Position numbers and translations under genes: made by a program
Notes under the pieces: generated by a model
Told to the model about the DNA's origin: nothing
Databases searched by the model: none
Seen by the model: only the letters and a program-made list of their open reading frames with translations
Source: Pseudomonas sp. TH15
GTDB lineage: Bacteria > Pseudomonadota > Gammaproteobacteria > Pseudomonadales > Pseudomonadaceae
Assembly: GCF_016651105.1 (NCBI RefSeq)
Contig: NZ_JAEKEL010000001.1
Span: 4,330,001 to 4,394,000 of the forward strand
Length of the DNA stretch: 64,000 nucleotides
Direction of reading: 5' to 3'
Shown: positions 26,080-34,268 of the stretch, piece by piece
Layout: every line of letters begins with the position of its first letter
How positions within the stretch are numbered: position 1 is the first letter of the stretch

Positions 26080-26120
26080 AGTTTGACCGCAAGGCCCGGA
26101 GTGTTGCGCCCCGCGCTGCT
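26080..26120 (+). promoter_or_regulatory. candidate Ada box upstream of ada
   Basis: AGT (26080-26082; one mismatch to AAT), six bases, GCAA (26089-26092), then CCGGAGTGTT and CGCTGCT, aligned with the block at 24600-24638. It ends 38 bases before the ada start, consistent with autogenous control by methylated Ada. Confidence 0.6.
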
Positions 26121-26158
26121 GGTTAACCTGAATCAAACAGGCCAACGGACCACCCCTC

Positions 26159-27217
26159 ATGAAAACGCTTTCGACCACCCTCAACATCGAAAACGACCCA
26201 CGCTGGGCCGCCGTTGTAGCTCGCGACCCATCGGCTGACGGGCAGTTTGTCTACGCGGTGAAAACCACTGGTATCTATTGCCGCCCCAGCAGCCTGGCGC
26301 GCTTGCCGAAACCGCAGAACGTCGAATTTTTCGAGACGGCCGAGCAGGCCCAGGCCGCGGGTTACCGCCCCAGCAAACGCGCCGGCAAGGACCAAAGTGA
26401 GGTGGCGGCGCAGCACGCCGCAATCGTGGCGACGGCGTGCCGCCAGATCGAATCTGCCGAAACGTTGCCAGCGCTCAATCAACTGGCGGAAACCGCCAGA
26501 CTGAGCCCGTTTCACTTCCACCGTATATTCAAAGCCGCCACCGGCCTGACACCCAAAGGCTATGCCGCAGCCCAGCGCTCGCGCAAAGTGCGCGAACGCC
26601 TGGCTGACGGTGGCTCCGTGACAGACGCGTTGTATGACGCTGGGTTCAACTCCAACAGCCGTTTCTACGAAGCTGCCGATCAATTGCTGGGCATGAAACC
26701 GGGTGACTATCGCGCTGCCGGGCAAAACAACGACATTCGTTTCGCCGTCGGGCAATGCTCGCTCGGGGCTATTCTGGTGGCGCAAAGCGAACGCGGGGTG
26801 TGTGCAATTCTGCTGGGTGATGATCCGCATCAACTGGTCTGCGATCTTCAGGATCAGTTCCGTAAAGCCAACCTGATCGGCGCCGATGATGGCTTCGAAC
26901 AATTGATTGCCAAAGTCGTGGGGTTTGTCGAAGCACCGGCCATTGGCCTGGATTTGCCATTGGATGTCCGCGGCACGGCATTTCAGGAACGCGTGTGGCA
27001 GGCGCTGCGGGAAATCCCCGCCGGCAGCACCGCCAGTTACGCCGACATTGCCCAACGCATCGGCGCCCCAACGTCCATGCGTGCCGTAGCCCAGGCTTGC
27101 GGAGCCAATCGACTGGCAGTCGCGATCCCCTGCCATCGCGTCGTGCGCAGCGACGGTAATCTTAGTGGCTATCGCTGGGGGTTGAGCGCAAACGTCAGTT
27201 GCTTGAGCGCGAGCTGA
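26159..27217 (+). CDS. ada: Ada: bifunctional O6-alkylguanine-DNA alkyltransferase and transcriptional activator (3' frameshift)
   Basis: A 352-residue reading frame: N-terminal Ada domain (1-80), AraC-type helix-turn-helix (about 90-180, LSPFHFHRIFKAATGLTPK) and methyltransferase domain (about 190-352) with acceptor Cys325 in IPCHRVV. The phosphotriester-acceptor Cys is kept (Cys41, GIYCRPSS), but the other three zinc ligands of E. coli Ada are replaced (Ser45, Ser72, Ala75). The last eleven residues after YRWG are out of frame. One extra G in the GGGGG at 27177-27181 would give GVERKRQLLERELT with a stop at 27220-27222, the normal C-terminal helix. It is probably a functional gene with a sequence error; the zinc-site change is separate and real in the text. 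Confidence 0.92.
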   Translation: MKTLSTTLNIENDPRWAAVVARDPSADGQFVYAVKTTGIYCRPSSLARLPKPQNVEFFETAEQAQAAGYRPSKRAGKDQSEVAAQHAAIVATACRQIESAETLPALNQLAETARLSPFHFHRIFKAATGLTPKGYAAAQRSRKVRERLADGGSVTDALYDAGFNSNSRFYEAADQLLGMKPGDYRAAGQNNDIRFAVGQCSLGAILVAQSERGVCAILLGDDPHQLVCDLQDQFRKANLIGADDGFEQLIAKVVGFVEAPAIGLDLPLDVRGTAFQERVWQALREIPAGSTASYADIAQRIGAPTSMRAVAQACGANRLAVAIPCHRVVRSDGNLSGYRWGLSANVSCLSAS

Positions 27218-27218
27218 C

Positions 27219-27676
27219 TTAGCGGATGCCGATATGGATCGCGACTGACTCGGGACCTGTGTAGGTTTCGAAATCAGTCGCGTAGCGACGCTGAATCTGC
27301 GGGTTTTCCTCGAAGAACGTCCAGACTTTCCCCCAGGTGGCGATTACTGCGTCAGGCAGTGGCCCCTGCGCTTCGAACACCAGATAGTCGCCCGCTTCAA
27401 TGGTGACTGACTGGAAATCCGCAGAGGCCTCGTCCACCGCGACACCCGCGATGACATCGAAATGCCCGGAGGCATCGGACTCGTAAGCCGAATACACGCC
27501 GTAAACCGGAGAATCGGCGCGCTTGCCTTGAATACTCTCGGTAAATCCCTTGCCGAAAAACTCCCCCACATCGAGCCGATCTTCGCCGTCTCAGGATTGT
27601 GTTCCGCCGCATTGGTCGTGCGCACGCTCAGACCGGACACCGTGAACGCATTGATCTGCTGCCGTTTCAAGTCCAT
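27219..27676 (-). pseudogene. GyrI-like/effector-binding domain protein, frameshifted
   Basis: Two overlapping frames together make one about 152-residue protein. The first part starts at 27676 (MDLKRQQINAFTVSGLSVRT) and reaches KIGSMWG; the second continues EFFGKGFTESIQGKRADSP to ETYTGPESVAIHIGIR. The switch falls at the C-run 27563-27567 (five C; six restore the frame as MWGEFFGKG). The family is the AraC-effector-binding/GyrI-like fold, small cytosolic proteins that bind hydrophobic compounds or gyrase. Either a recent mutation or, given three identical cases in this window, a sequencing error. It converges with ada, and the stops overlap. Confidence 0.8.
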
Positions 27677-27738
27677 CGAAAGTTTCGCTCCCTGCTGATT
27701 GAGGGCGCCTGCGTAGCGCCGCAATGGCGCTCACTTTG

Positions 27739-28722
27739 TCAGCGATTGACGTCGACCACAACCCGTCCGCGCAGCTGTCCGGCAAGCAATTTTGACGCTG
27801 CGCCGACGGCTTCGCTCAAGGCGATTTCGTGACTGATCAGTGACAACAGGGCGAAGTCCAGATCCTTGGCCAAATGATCCCAGGCTTGCAAACGACGCGC
27901 TTTAGGCTGAGTCACGCTATTAATGCCGGCCAACGTGACGCCGCGCAAAATGAATGGCGCCACGGAAGCAGGAAAATCCATGCCTTGGGCCAGACCACAG
28001 GCGGCGACGGTGCCTTCTGCACGGGTACTCGCGCAGGCATTCGCCAATGTGTGACTGCCGACAGAGTCAATCACCGCCGCCCAACGCTCCTTGGCCAAGG
28101 GCTTGCCCGGCTCGGACAACGTGGCGCGGTCAATGATTTCGGCGGCACCCAACTGCGTCAGATACTCATGCTCTGCCACTCGCCCCGTCGACGCCACCAC
28201 GCGATAGCCGAGCTTGCCGAGCAACGCGATCGCAAAGCTGCCGACACCGCCATTGGCGCCGGTAACCAGCACTTCGCCCTGTTCTGGCGTCACGCCATTG
28301 CGCTCAAGCGCCAGAATACACAGCATTGCCGTGTAGCCCGCGGTGCCGATGGCCATGGCTTGGGCCGCGCTAAAGGCTTTGGGCAACGGGATAAGCCAGT
28401 CGCCATTGAGTCGAGCTTTTTGTGCGAGGCCGCCCCAATGCGACTCACCGACGCCCCAACCATTAAGCAGCACTTGATCGCCGACTTTATAGTCGGGATG
28501 CGAACTGACTTCGACAGTCCCCGCCAGATCGATCCCCGGTACCATCGGAAACTTGCGCACGACAGGACTGCTGCCGGTAATCGCCAGACCGTCCTTGAAA
28601 TTCAGCGTGCTGTAAGCAACGCGCACCGTTACATCGCCCTCCGGCAAGTGATCTTCGTTGATCCGCTGCAGTTCGGTGCGATAACCGCTGTCGTCTTTGT
28701 TGATCACAATGGCGTTGAACAT
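27739..28722 (-). CDS. acuI: acrylyl-CoA reductase (AcuI/YhdH family) NADPH-dependent oxidoreductase
   Basis: A 327-residue medium-chain dehydrogenase/reductase without structural zinc. The start at 28722 (MFNAIVINKDDSGYRTELQR) is the family start; a longer frame upstream lacks support. YSTLNFKDGLAITG and VPGIDLAGTVEVS mark the catalytic domain, and VLVTGANGGVGSFAIALLGK is the NADPH loop. YhdH/AcuI reduces acryloyl-CoA to propionyl-CoA, detoxifying acrylate. Subfamily recognition is good, though the in vivo substrate here is inferred. Stands alone. Confidence 0.92.
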   Translation of the reverse strand: MFNAIVINKDDSGYRTELQRINEDHLPEGDVTVRVAYSTLNFKDGLAITGSSPVVRKFPMVPGIDLAGTVEVSSHPDYKVGDQVLLNGWGVGESHWGGLAQKARLNGDWLIPLPKAFSAAQAMAIGTAGYTAMLCILALERNGVTPEQGEVLVTGANGGVGSFAIALLGKLGYRVVASTGRVAEHEYLTQLGAAEIIDRATLSEPGKPLAKERWAAVIDSVGSHTLANACASTRAEGTVAACGLAQGMDFPASVAPFILRGVTLAGINSVTQPKARRLQAWDHLAKDLDFALLSLISHEIALSEAVGAASKLLAGQLRGRVVVDVNR

Positions 28723-28910
28723 GATGGCCTCGCATGACGGTTTTTCAGAATATCGTGCCTTGAAATACCACATCGCAACACATTGCCACACTCGACTTTG
28801 CGCCAATCCGCGAATCGGCCGGGTATTTCCATGGCGGGCGACTATGCTTTTTCGACTGCCGTAAGTTCGCGATTACTCCTCATGAAAACGGCCTGTCGAT
28901 GGAGCTGACG

Positions 28911-31361
28911 ATGTCTTACCCCCGTGCGTTGTTTGTGATGTTGATGCTGTGTTTTTTGACAGTTGGCAACGCGTGGGCGGCGACCGCCCCGAAGGCGGCT
29001 GATGCTGCGCCGAGCGAACCGACATGGCCGCAAGTCATCACCAGCGGCAAGGCGAAATTAACGGTGTATCAACCGCAACTCGACAGTTGGGATGGCTACA
29101 CCTTGAACGCCCGCGCCGCCGTCGAAGCGACCGGCGCCGATGGCAAGTCCACCTTCGGGATTGTTCAATTCAGTGCCCACACCCTGGTCGACAAGGCCAC
29201 TCGCTGGGTCGCGCTTGACCAGTACCAAATCGTCAAAGCCGATTTCCCGGCGGACGCCAGTCAGTCCGAGACCTGGCTCGCAGCCCTGCAAAAGGATGCT
29301 CAAAGCCGCAAGAAAACCATTTCTCTGGATCAGCTCGAAGCCGCCGTCGGCGTACTCGCTGCCGAGCAGAAATCCAGCAGCGACCCCATTGAAAATACCC
29401 CGCCGACCATCATCACTTCCGACGTCCCGGCGCTGCTGGTGTACATCGATGGCGAGCCGGCTTACCGGCCGGTGGACGGCACTGCGTTGCAGCGGGTCAT
29501 CAACACCCGTCCGTTGCTGCTCAAGGATGCCCAGGGCAAACATTATCTGCATGTGTTCGATGGCTGGATGGTGGCCGATGAACTGGGCGGCCAGTACACA
29601 CCACTGCCCTCGCCTTCAGCCGATCTGGAAAAAGCCAAGAAAGCGGCGATCCAGAGTCGTCAGGTGGATCTGCTAACAGGTCAGAGCGACCCGAAGGACA
29701 AAATTCCGACACTGGCCAAGCCACCGATCCCACAGATTCATATCGCAACTGCGCCCACTGAATTGATCGTCACCGACGGCGCACCTCAATGGCAGCCGAT
29801 CCAGGGCACCCAACTGCTCTATGTGACCAACACCACCGGGCATATCTTCAAGGAAGTCGGCGATCAGGACAGCTATGTGCTGATCTCCGGACGCTGGTTC
29901 AAAGCGGCTGACTTGAAAGGGCCCTGGACCTTCGCCCCGGCGGACAAATTACCGGCCGACTTCGCCAACATCCCCGATGACAGCGCCAAAGAGAACGTCA
30001 AAGCCTCGGTGGCCGGTACGCCTCAGGCCCGGGAAGCAGCGATTGCGGCAACCATCCCGCAGACCTCGGCAATAAAGAAAAGCCAGGTGAAAATGACCGC
30101 GCCGCAGTTCGATGGTCAACCGCAACTCAAGGCTATCAGCGGTACGCCGCTGCAATATGTGGTGAACACGCCAACGCCGATCATCATGGTCGATGCCAAT
30201 AGCTGGTATGCAGTCGAGAACGGTATCTGGTTCAGCGCCACTTCGGTTCAGGGGCCATGGTCGGTGGCGACTTCGGTGCCGGCGGTGATTTACTCGATTC
30301 CGCCCAGCTCACCAATGCACTACATCACCTATGTCAAAGTCTATGAAGCCAACGGCGACACCGTGGTGGTGGGTTACACGCCGGGGTACCAAGGCTCTAC
30401 GGTGGACCCGGCCAGCGGTGTGGTGGTCTATGGCACCGGTTACCCTTACACACCTTGGGTCGGCAACGTTTGGTACGGGCCGCCAGTGACCTACGGTTTT
30501 GGCGTCGCGATTCGCTACACGCCCTGGACTGGCTGGACCTTCGGTTTCGGTTTCGGCTGGAGTTGGGGAGGCAGCACCGTGGCCATGGGCTGGGGCTGGG
30601 GCGCCTACCCTTGGTGGGGCAATTACGGCTGGGGTTACGCTTGGGGACCACGCCTGTATCCAGCGCCAATGCCTTGGGGTGGAGCGGCCTATGGTTATCA
30701 CGGCGGCGCGGTGGCCTGGGGTCCGGGTGGTTGGGCCGGCAGCACGGGCAACATCTACCGCCAATGGGGTGATCGCGCCTCGGTCAGCCGCTACGGTGCC
30801 GGCTACAACGCCTGGACCGGCAATCGCTGGGCCGGCCAGGTCGGTTCTTCCTACAACTCACGCACAGGTGTCGCCACGGCTGGCCAGCGCGGCGCAGTGC
30901 ACAACGTCTACACCGGCAACTATGCGGCGGGACGCAGCGGGGTCGCGGCAGGTCCCAACGGCGGGGCCATTGCCGGTCAGAAAGTCACGGCAGGCAACGT
31001 GCGCAATGGCACTCAAGTCACTGCCAGCCGCGGTGCGGTCTACAACCCCAACACCGGCAACACCACCCAGTACAAAGGTGTCCAAGGGCGCAATAGCAGC
31101 GCCGCCAAGATCGGCGACAATGTCTACGCCGGGCATGACGGTAACGTCTACAAAAAGACCAACGACGGCTGGCAGTCGATGGTCAAGGGCGGTGCGACAC
31201 GAACTGCCCCCATCAACAACAACGCGCAATTGCAGAACCTCAACCGGGAATCCGCTGCGCGCAATATGGGTAACCAGCGCACCAACAACTTTCACAACTC
31301 CTCGCAATTCATGAACCATTCGTTTGGAGGAGGTGGTGGTGGCGGATTTCACCGACGCTGA
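28911..31361 (+). CDS. large exported Trp/Gly/Tyr-rich protein
   Basis: An 816-residue protein; start 28911 (MSYPRALFVMLMLCFLTVGN) chosen for its GGAG site, with ATG 28899 as alternative. A signal peptide ends near ANAWAA. Residues about 30-500 hold beta-rich units repeating the pattern Gly-Thr-x-Leu-x-Tyr-Val-x-Asn-Thr and a variant of WY-x-x-x-x-G-x-WF, as in GRWFKAADLKGPWTFA and NGIWFSATSVQGPWSVA. Residues about 510-610 are dominated by Trp, Gly, Tyr and Pro (for example GWTFGFGFGWSWGG). The rest repeats Asn/Thr-Gly-rich units such as YNPNTGNTTQYKG, ending in a poly-Gly HRR tail. I know such genes as uncharacterised or carbohydrate-binding-like in Pseudomonas; function unknown. Confidence 0.85.
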   Translation: MSYPRALFVMLMLCFLTVGNAWAATAPKAADAAPSEPTWPQVITSGKAKLTVYQPQLDSWDGYTLNARAAVEATGADGKSTFGIVQFSAHTLVDKATRWVALDQYQIVKADFPADASQSETWLAALQKDAQSRKKTISLDQLEAAVGVLAAEQKSSSDPIENTPPTIITSDVPALLVYIDGEPAYRPVDGTALQRVINTRPLLLKDAQGKHYLHVFDGWMVADELGGQYTPLPSPSADLEKAKKAAIQSRQVDLLTGQSDPKDKIPTLAKPPIPQIHIATAPTELIVTDGAPQWQPIQGTQLLYVTNTTGHIFKEVGDQDSYVLISGRWFKAADLKGPWTFAPADKLPADFANIPDDSAKENVKASVAGTPQAREAAIAATIPQTSAIKKSQVKMTAPQFDGQPQLKAISGTPLQYVVNTPTPIIMVDANSWYAVENGIWFSATSVQGPWSVATSVPAVIYSIPPSSPMHYITYVKVYEANGDTVVVGYTPGYQGSTVDPASGVVVYGTGYPYTPWVGNVWYGPPVTYGFGVAIRYTPWTGWTFGFGFGWSWGGSTVAMGWGWGAYPWWGNYGWGYAWGPRLYPAPMPWGGAAYGYHGGAVAWGPGGWAGSTGNIYRQWGDRASVSRYGAGYNAWTGNRWAGQVGSSYNSRTGVATAGQRGAVHNVYTGNYAAGRSGVAAGPNGGAIAGQKVTAGNVRNGTQVTASRGAVYNPNTGNTTQYKGVQGRNSSAAKIGDNVYAGHDGNVYKKTNDGWQSMVKGGATRTAPINNNAQLQNLNRESAARNMGNQRTNNFHNSSQFMNHSFGGGGGGGFHRR

Positions 31362-31470
31362 AAACCTGAACAAGCGGTTCTGAATTTCGAACTGGCTCTG
31401 GGTCCGGTTTTGCTGATACAAAACCGGCACTACCGTCCCTGCCCTGTTTTGACGTCGGAGAAGCTTTCAA

Positions 31471-32535
31471 ATGAGCCAATGGCCAGACACCCGCATTCTT
31501 GACCTTCTCGGGATCGAACTGCCGATTATTCAGGCGCCCATGGCCGGCGCGACCGATTCATCGATGGTAATTGCGGCGAGCAACGCCGGTGGCCTGGGCT
31601 CAATGCCCGCCGCGATGTTGAGTATCGAGCAGTTGCGCGAAGAGCTGAAAACCATTCGCCAGCACAGCCAGCACCCATTCAACGTCAACTTCTTCTGCCA
31701 TCAACCGCCAGCCGCCGATGAGCAAAAAGCCCGGGACTGGAAAAATCTGCTGGAGCCGTACTATCGCGAACTGGGTATCGATTTCGACGCACCGACGCCG
31801 GTATCCAATCGGGCGCCGTTCGATGACGCGGCGTGCGCAGTCATCGAGGAATTTCGTCCGACGGTCGTGAGTTTTCACTTCGGGCTACCAGAGAAGTCGC
31901 TACTGGATCGGGTAAAAGCCACCGGCGCAAAGATTCTGTCATCGGCGACGAATGTTGAAGAAGCGATCTGGCTGGAGCAACACGGTTGCGACGCGATCAT
32001 CGCCATGGGTTACGAGGCTGGCGGTCATCGCGGGATGTTTCTCAGTAAAGACTTAAGCAGTCAGGTGGGCACTTTTGCACTGGTGCCGCAGATCGTCGAC
32101 GCGGTGAAAGTCCCGGTGATTGCCGCGGGCGGGATTGGTGACGCTCGAGGGATTGCCGCAGCGTTTCACCTGGGCGCCTCGGCGGTGCTGGTGGGTACAG
32201 CGTATTTGTTCACCCCGGAAGCCAAGATCAGCGCGGCCCACCACAAGGCGTTGCGCACGGCCAAGGACAGCGAGACGGCAATCACTAACCTGTTCACCGG
32301 GCGCCCGGCGCGGGGGATTCTGAATCGGGTGATGCGTGAACTGGGGCCGATGAGCGATAAGGCACCAGCCTTTCCGCTGGCCGGTGGTGCACTGATGCCG
32401 TTGCGGGCCAAGGAACCGGCGCAATTCGCCAATCTGTGGGCTGGGCAGGCGTTCACTCTGGGCGTTGAACTGACGACGGCTGAGCTAACAAAGCATTTGG
32501 CTGAAGAAGCGCTGGCGAAACTAACTGGCCGCTAA
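31471..32535 (+). CDS. nitronate monooxygenase
   Basis: A 354-residue FMN-dependent TIM-barrel enzyme of the class I NMO (2-nitropropane dioxygenase) family. It begins with the substrate loop ELPIIQAPMAGATDSSMVIA; VNFFCHQPP and GYEAGGHRG (catalytic His) are class I signatures, and IAAGGIGDARGIAAAFHLGA with LVGTAYLF binds FMN phosphate. The likely role is oxidative detoxification of propionate-3-nitronate. RBS GGAGAAGC precedes the start. Followed by a palindromic repeat. Confidence 0.94.
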   Translation: MSQWPDTRILDLLGIELPIIQAPMAGATDSSMVIAASNAGGLGSMPAAMLSIEQLREELKTIRQHSQHPFNVNFFCHQPPAADEQKARDWKNLLEPYYRELGIDFDAPTPVSNRAPFDDAACAVIEEFRPTVVSFHFGLPEKSLLDRVKATGAKILSSATNVEEAIWLEQHGCDAIIAMGYEAGGHRGMFLSKDLSSQVGTFALVPQIVDAVKVPVIAAGGIGDARGIAAAFHLGASAVLVGTAYLFTPEAKISAAHHKALRTAKDSETAITNLFTGRPARGILNRVMRELGPMSDKAPAFPLAGGALMPLRAKEPAQFANLWAGQAFTLGVELTTAELTKHLAEEALAKLTGR

Positions 32536-32559
32536 ATCTCCCAACGCGAATACAAAAAT

Positions 32560-32665
32560 TGTGGCGAGGGAGCTTGCTCCCGTCGGACTGCACAGCAGTC
32601 CCCTTCTTTTCCGGGAACAAGCGGGGGCCCTTCGCGCTCCGGCGGGAGCAAGCTCCCTCGCCACA
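32560..32665. repeat. intergenic palindromic repeat (GGCGAGGGAGCTTGCTCCC type)
   Basis: Arms TGTGGCGAGGGAGCTTGCTC and complement (32643-32665) enclose about 55 bases. It lies between the nitronate monooxygenase and the modA promoter and can serve as terminator. Confidence 0.85.
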
Positions 32666-32717
32666 GGTGCAGCGTCAACATTCAGCCACGCCGGCAAAGT
32701 TCCGTTTACAGGCATTT

Positions 32718-32741
32718 CGCTATATATTCCGATATATAGCG
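32718..32741. promoter_or_regulatory. ModE-like operator upstream of modA
   Basis: A perfect palindrome CGCTATATA, six bases (TTCCGA), TATATAGCG. It agrees with the CG-x-TATATA-N6-TATATA layout recalled for E. coli ModE sites and sits 75 bases before the modA start. ModE-molybdate repression is inferred; no modE gene is in the window. Confidence 0.75.
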
Positions 32742-32816
32742 TTTCACCCCTCGCATCGGCGCAGTTCACCCCCTATAAAAACTGCCCACTGCACTTGCCT
32801 ACCACGGAGCCGTTTC

Positions 32817-33584
32817 ATGACCATTCGTGCCTCACGTTTCGCCCCTACTTGCCTGGCGAGCCTGCTCGCTGTATTCGCTTTGGGCTCGGCCCAGGCGGAT
32901 GAAGTCCAGGTGGCGGTTGCTGCCAACTTCACCGCGCCGATCCAGGCGATCGCCGCCGATTTCGAAAAAGACACCGGGCACAAACTGGTAGCGGCCTATG
33001 GCGCGACCGGTCAGTTCTACACCCAGATCAAAAATGGCGCGCCGTTCGAAGTGTTCCTCTCGGCAGACGACACCACCCCGCAAAAACTCGAAACCGAAGG
33101 CGACACCGTCAAAGGTTCGCGCTTCACCTACGCCATCGGCACCCTGGTGCTGTGGTCGGCCAAGGAAGGTTACGTCGATGCCAAGGGCGACGTGCTGAAG
33201 AAAAACGAATATCAGCACCTGTCCATCGCTAACCCGAAAGCCGCGCCTTATGGCCTGGCTGCGACTCAGGTGCTCGCCAAAGAAGGCCTGACCGACAAGG
33301 TCAAGGACAAGATCGTCGAAGGTCAGAACATCACTCAGGCTTACCAGTTTGTCTCCACCGGTAATGCCGAACTGGGCTTCGTGGCCTTGTCGCAGATCTA
33401 CAAAGACGGCAAAGTCACCAGCGGTTCGGCCTGGATCGTTCCGGCGAGCATGCACGACCCGATCAAACAAGACGCGGTGATCCTCAACAAAGGCAAAGAC
33501 AACCCGGCCGCCAAGGCACTGGTTGAATACCTCAAGGGTCCGAAAGCCGCTGCTGTCATCAAGTCCTACGGTTACCAACTCTAA
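32817..33584 (+). CDS. modA: molybdate ABC transporter substrate-binding protein
   Basis: A 255-residue periplasmic binding protein. Signal peptide MTIRASRFAPTCLASLLAVF through AQA, with the mature start DEVQVAVAANFTAP. The oxyanion-binding segments are AANFTAPIQAIAADFE, AYGATGQFYTQIKNGAPFEV and SADDTTPQKLE; STGNAELGFVALSQ is the later family motif. Start 32817 is chosen for its signal peptide and the CGGAGCCGTTTC ribosome site. First gene of modABC; modB starts at the next base after its stop. Confidence 0.97.
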   Translation: MTIRASRFAPTCLASLLAVFALGSAQADEVQVAVAANFTAPIQAIAADFEKDTGHKLVAAYGATGQFYTQIKNGAPFEVFLSADDTTPQKLETEGDTVKGSRFTYAIGTLVLWSAKEGYVDAKGDVLKKNEYQHLSIANPKAAPYGLAATQVLAKEGLTDKVKDKIVEGQNITQAYQFVSTGNAELGFVALSQIYKDGKVTSGSAWIVPASMHDPIKQDAVILNKGKDNPAAKALVEYLKGPKAAAVIKSYGYQL

Positions 33585-34265
33585 ATGACGCTATCGAGTG
33601 CCGATTTTTCCGCCATCTGGCTGACCCTGAAACTGGCGTCCCTGACGACCGTCATCCTCTTGGTTATCGGCACTCCAATTGCGTTATGGCTGTCGCGCAC
33701 CCGTTCCTGGTTACGCGGCCCGGTCGGGGCGATCGTCGCCCTGCCCCTGGTCCTACCGCCCACGGTGATTGGCTTTTATCTGTTACTGGCGCTCGGGCCT
33801 CACGGCTTCGTCGGTCAGTTCACCCAGTCACTGGGGCTGGGCACCCTCACATTCAGTTTTGCAGGGTTGGTGATCGGCTCGGTGTTGTATTCGATGCCGT
33901 TTGTGGTGCAACCGCTGCAAAACGCTTTTTCCGCCATCGGTACTCGCCCACTGGAAGTGGCCGCAACCTTGCGCGCCAATCCTTGGGACACGTTTTTCAG
34001 CGTGATCCTGCCGCTGGCCCGCCCCGGTTTCATCACCGCCGCCATTCTCGGCTTCGCCCATACGGTCGGCGAGTTCGGCGTGGTGCTGATGATCGGCGGC
34101 AATATTCCGGACAAGACTCGTGTGGTGTCGGTGCAGATCTACGATCATGTCGAGGCCATGGAATACGCACAGGCCCATTGGCTGGCCGGGGCGATGCTGG
34201 TGTTCTCCTTCCTGGTATTGATGGCGCTCTACTCCAGCCGTAAAACCAAAGCTGGCTGGAGCTGA
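33585..34265 (+). CDS. modB: molybdate ABC transporter permease
   Basis: A 226-residue inner-membrane permease with five or six helices. The cytoplasmic EAA loop EVAATLRANPWDTFFSVILP contacts ModC; PLVLPPTVIGFYLLLALG and HTVGEFGVVLMIGGNIPDKT are ModB signatures. The ATG abuts the modA stop, so translation is coupled. Confidence 0.97.
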   Translation: MTLSSADFSAIWLTLKLASLTTVILLVIGTPIALWLSRTRSWLRGPVGAIVALPLVLPPTVIGFYLLLALGPHGFVGQFTQSLGLGTLTFSFAGLVIGSVLYSMPFVVQPLQNAFSAIGTRPLEVAATLRANPWDTFFSVILPLARPGFITAAILGFAHTVGEFGVVLMIGGNIPDKTRVVSVQIYDHVEAMEYAQAHWLAGAMLVFSFLVLMALYSSRKTKAGWS

Positions 34266-34268
34266 TCG

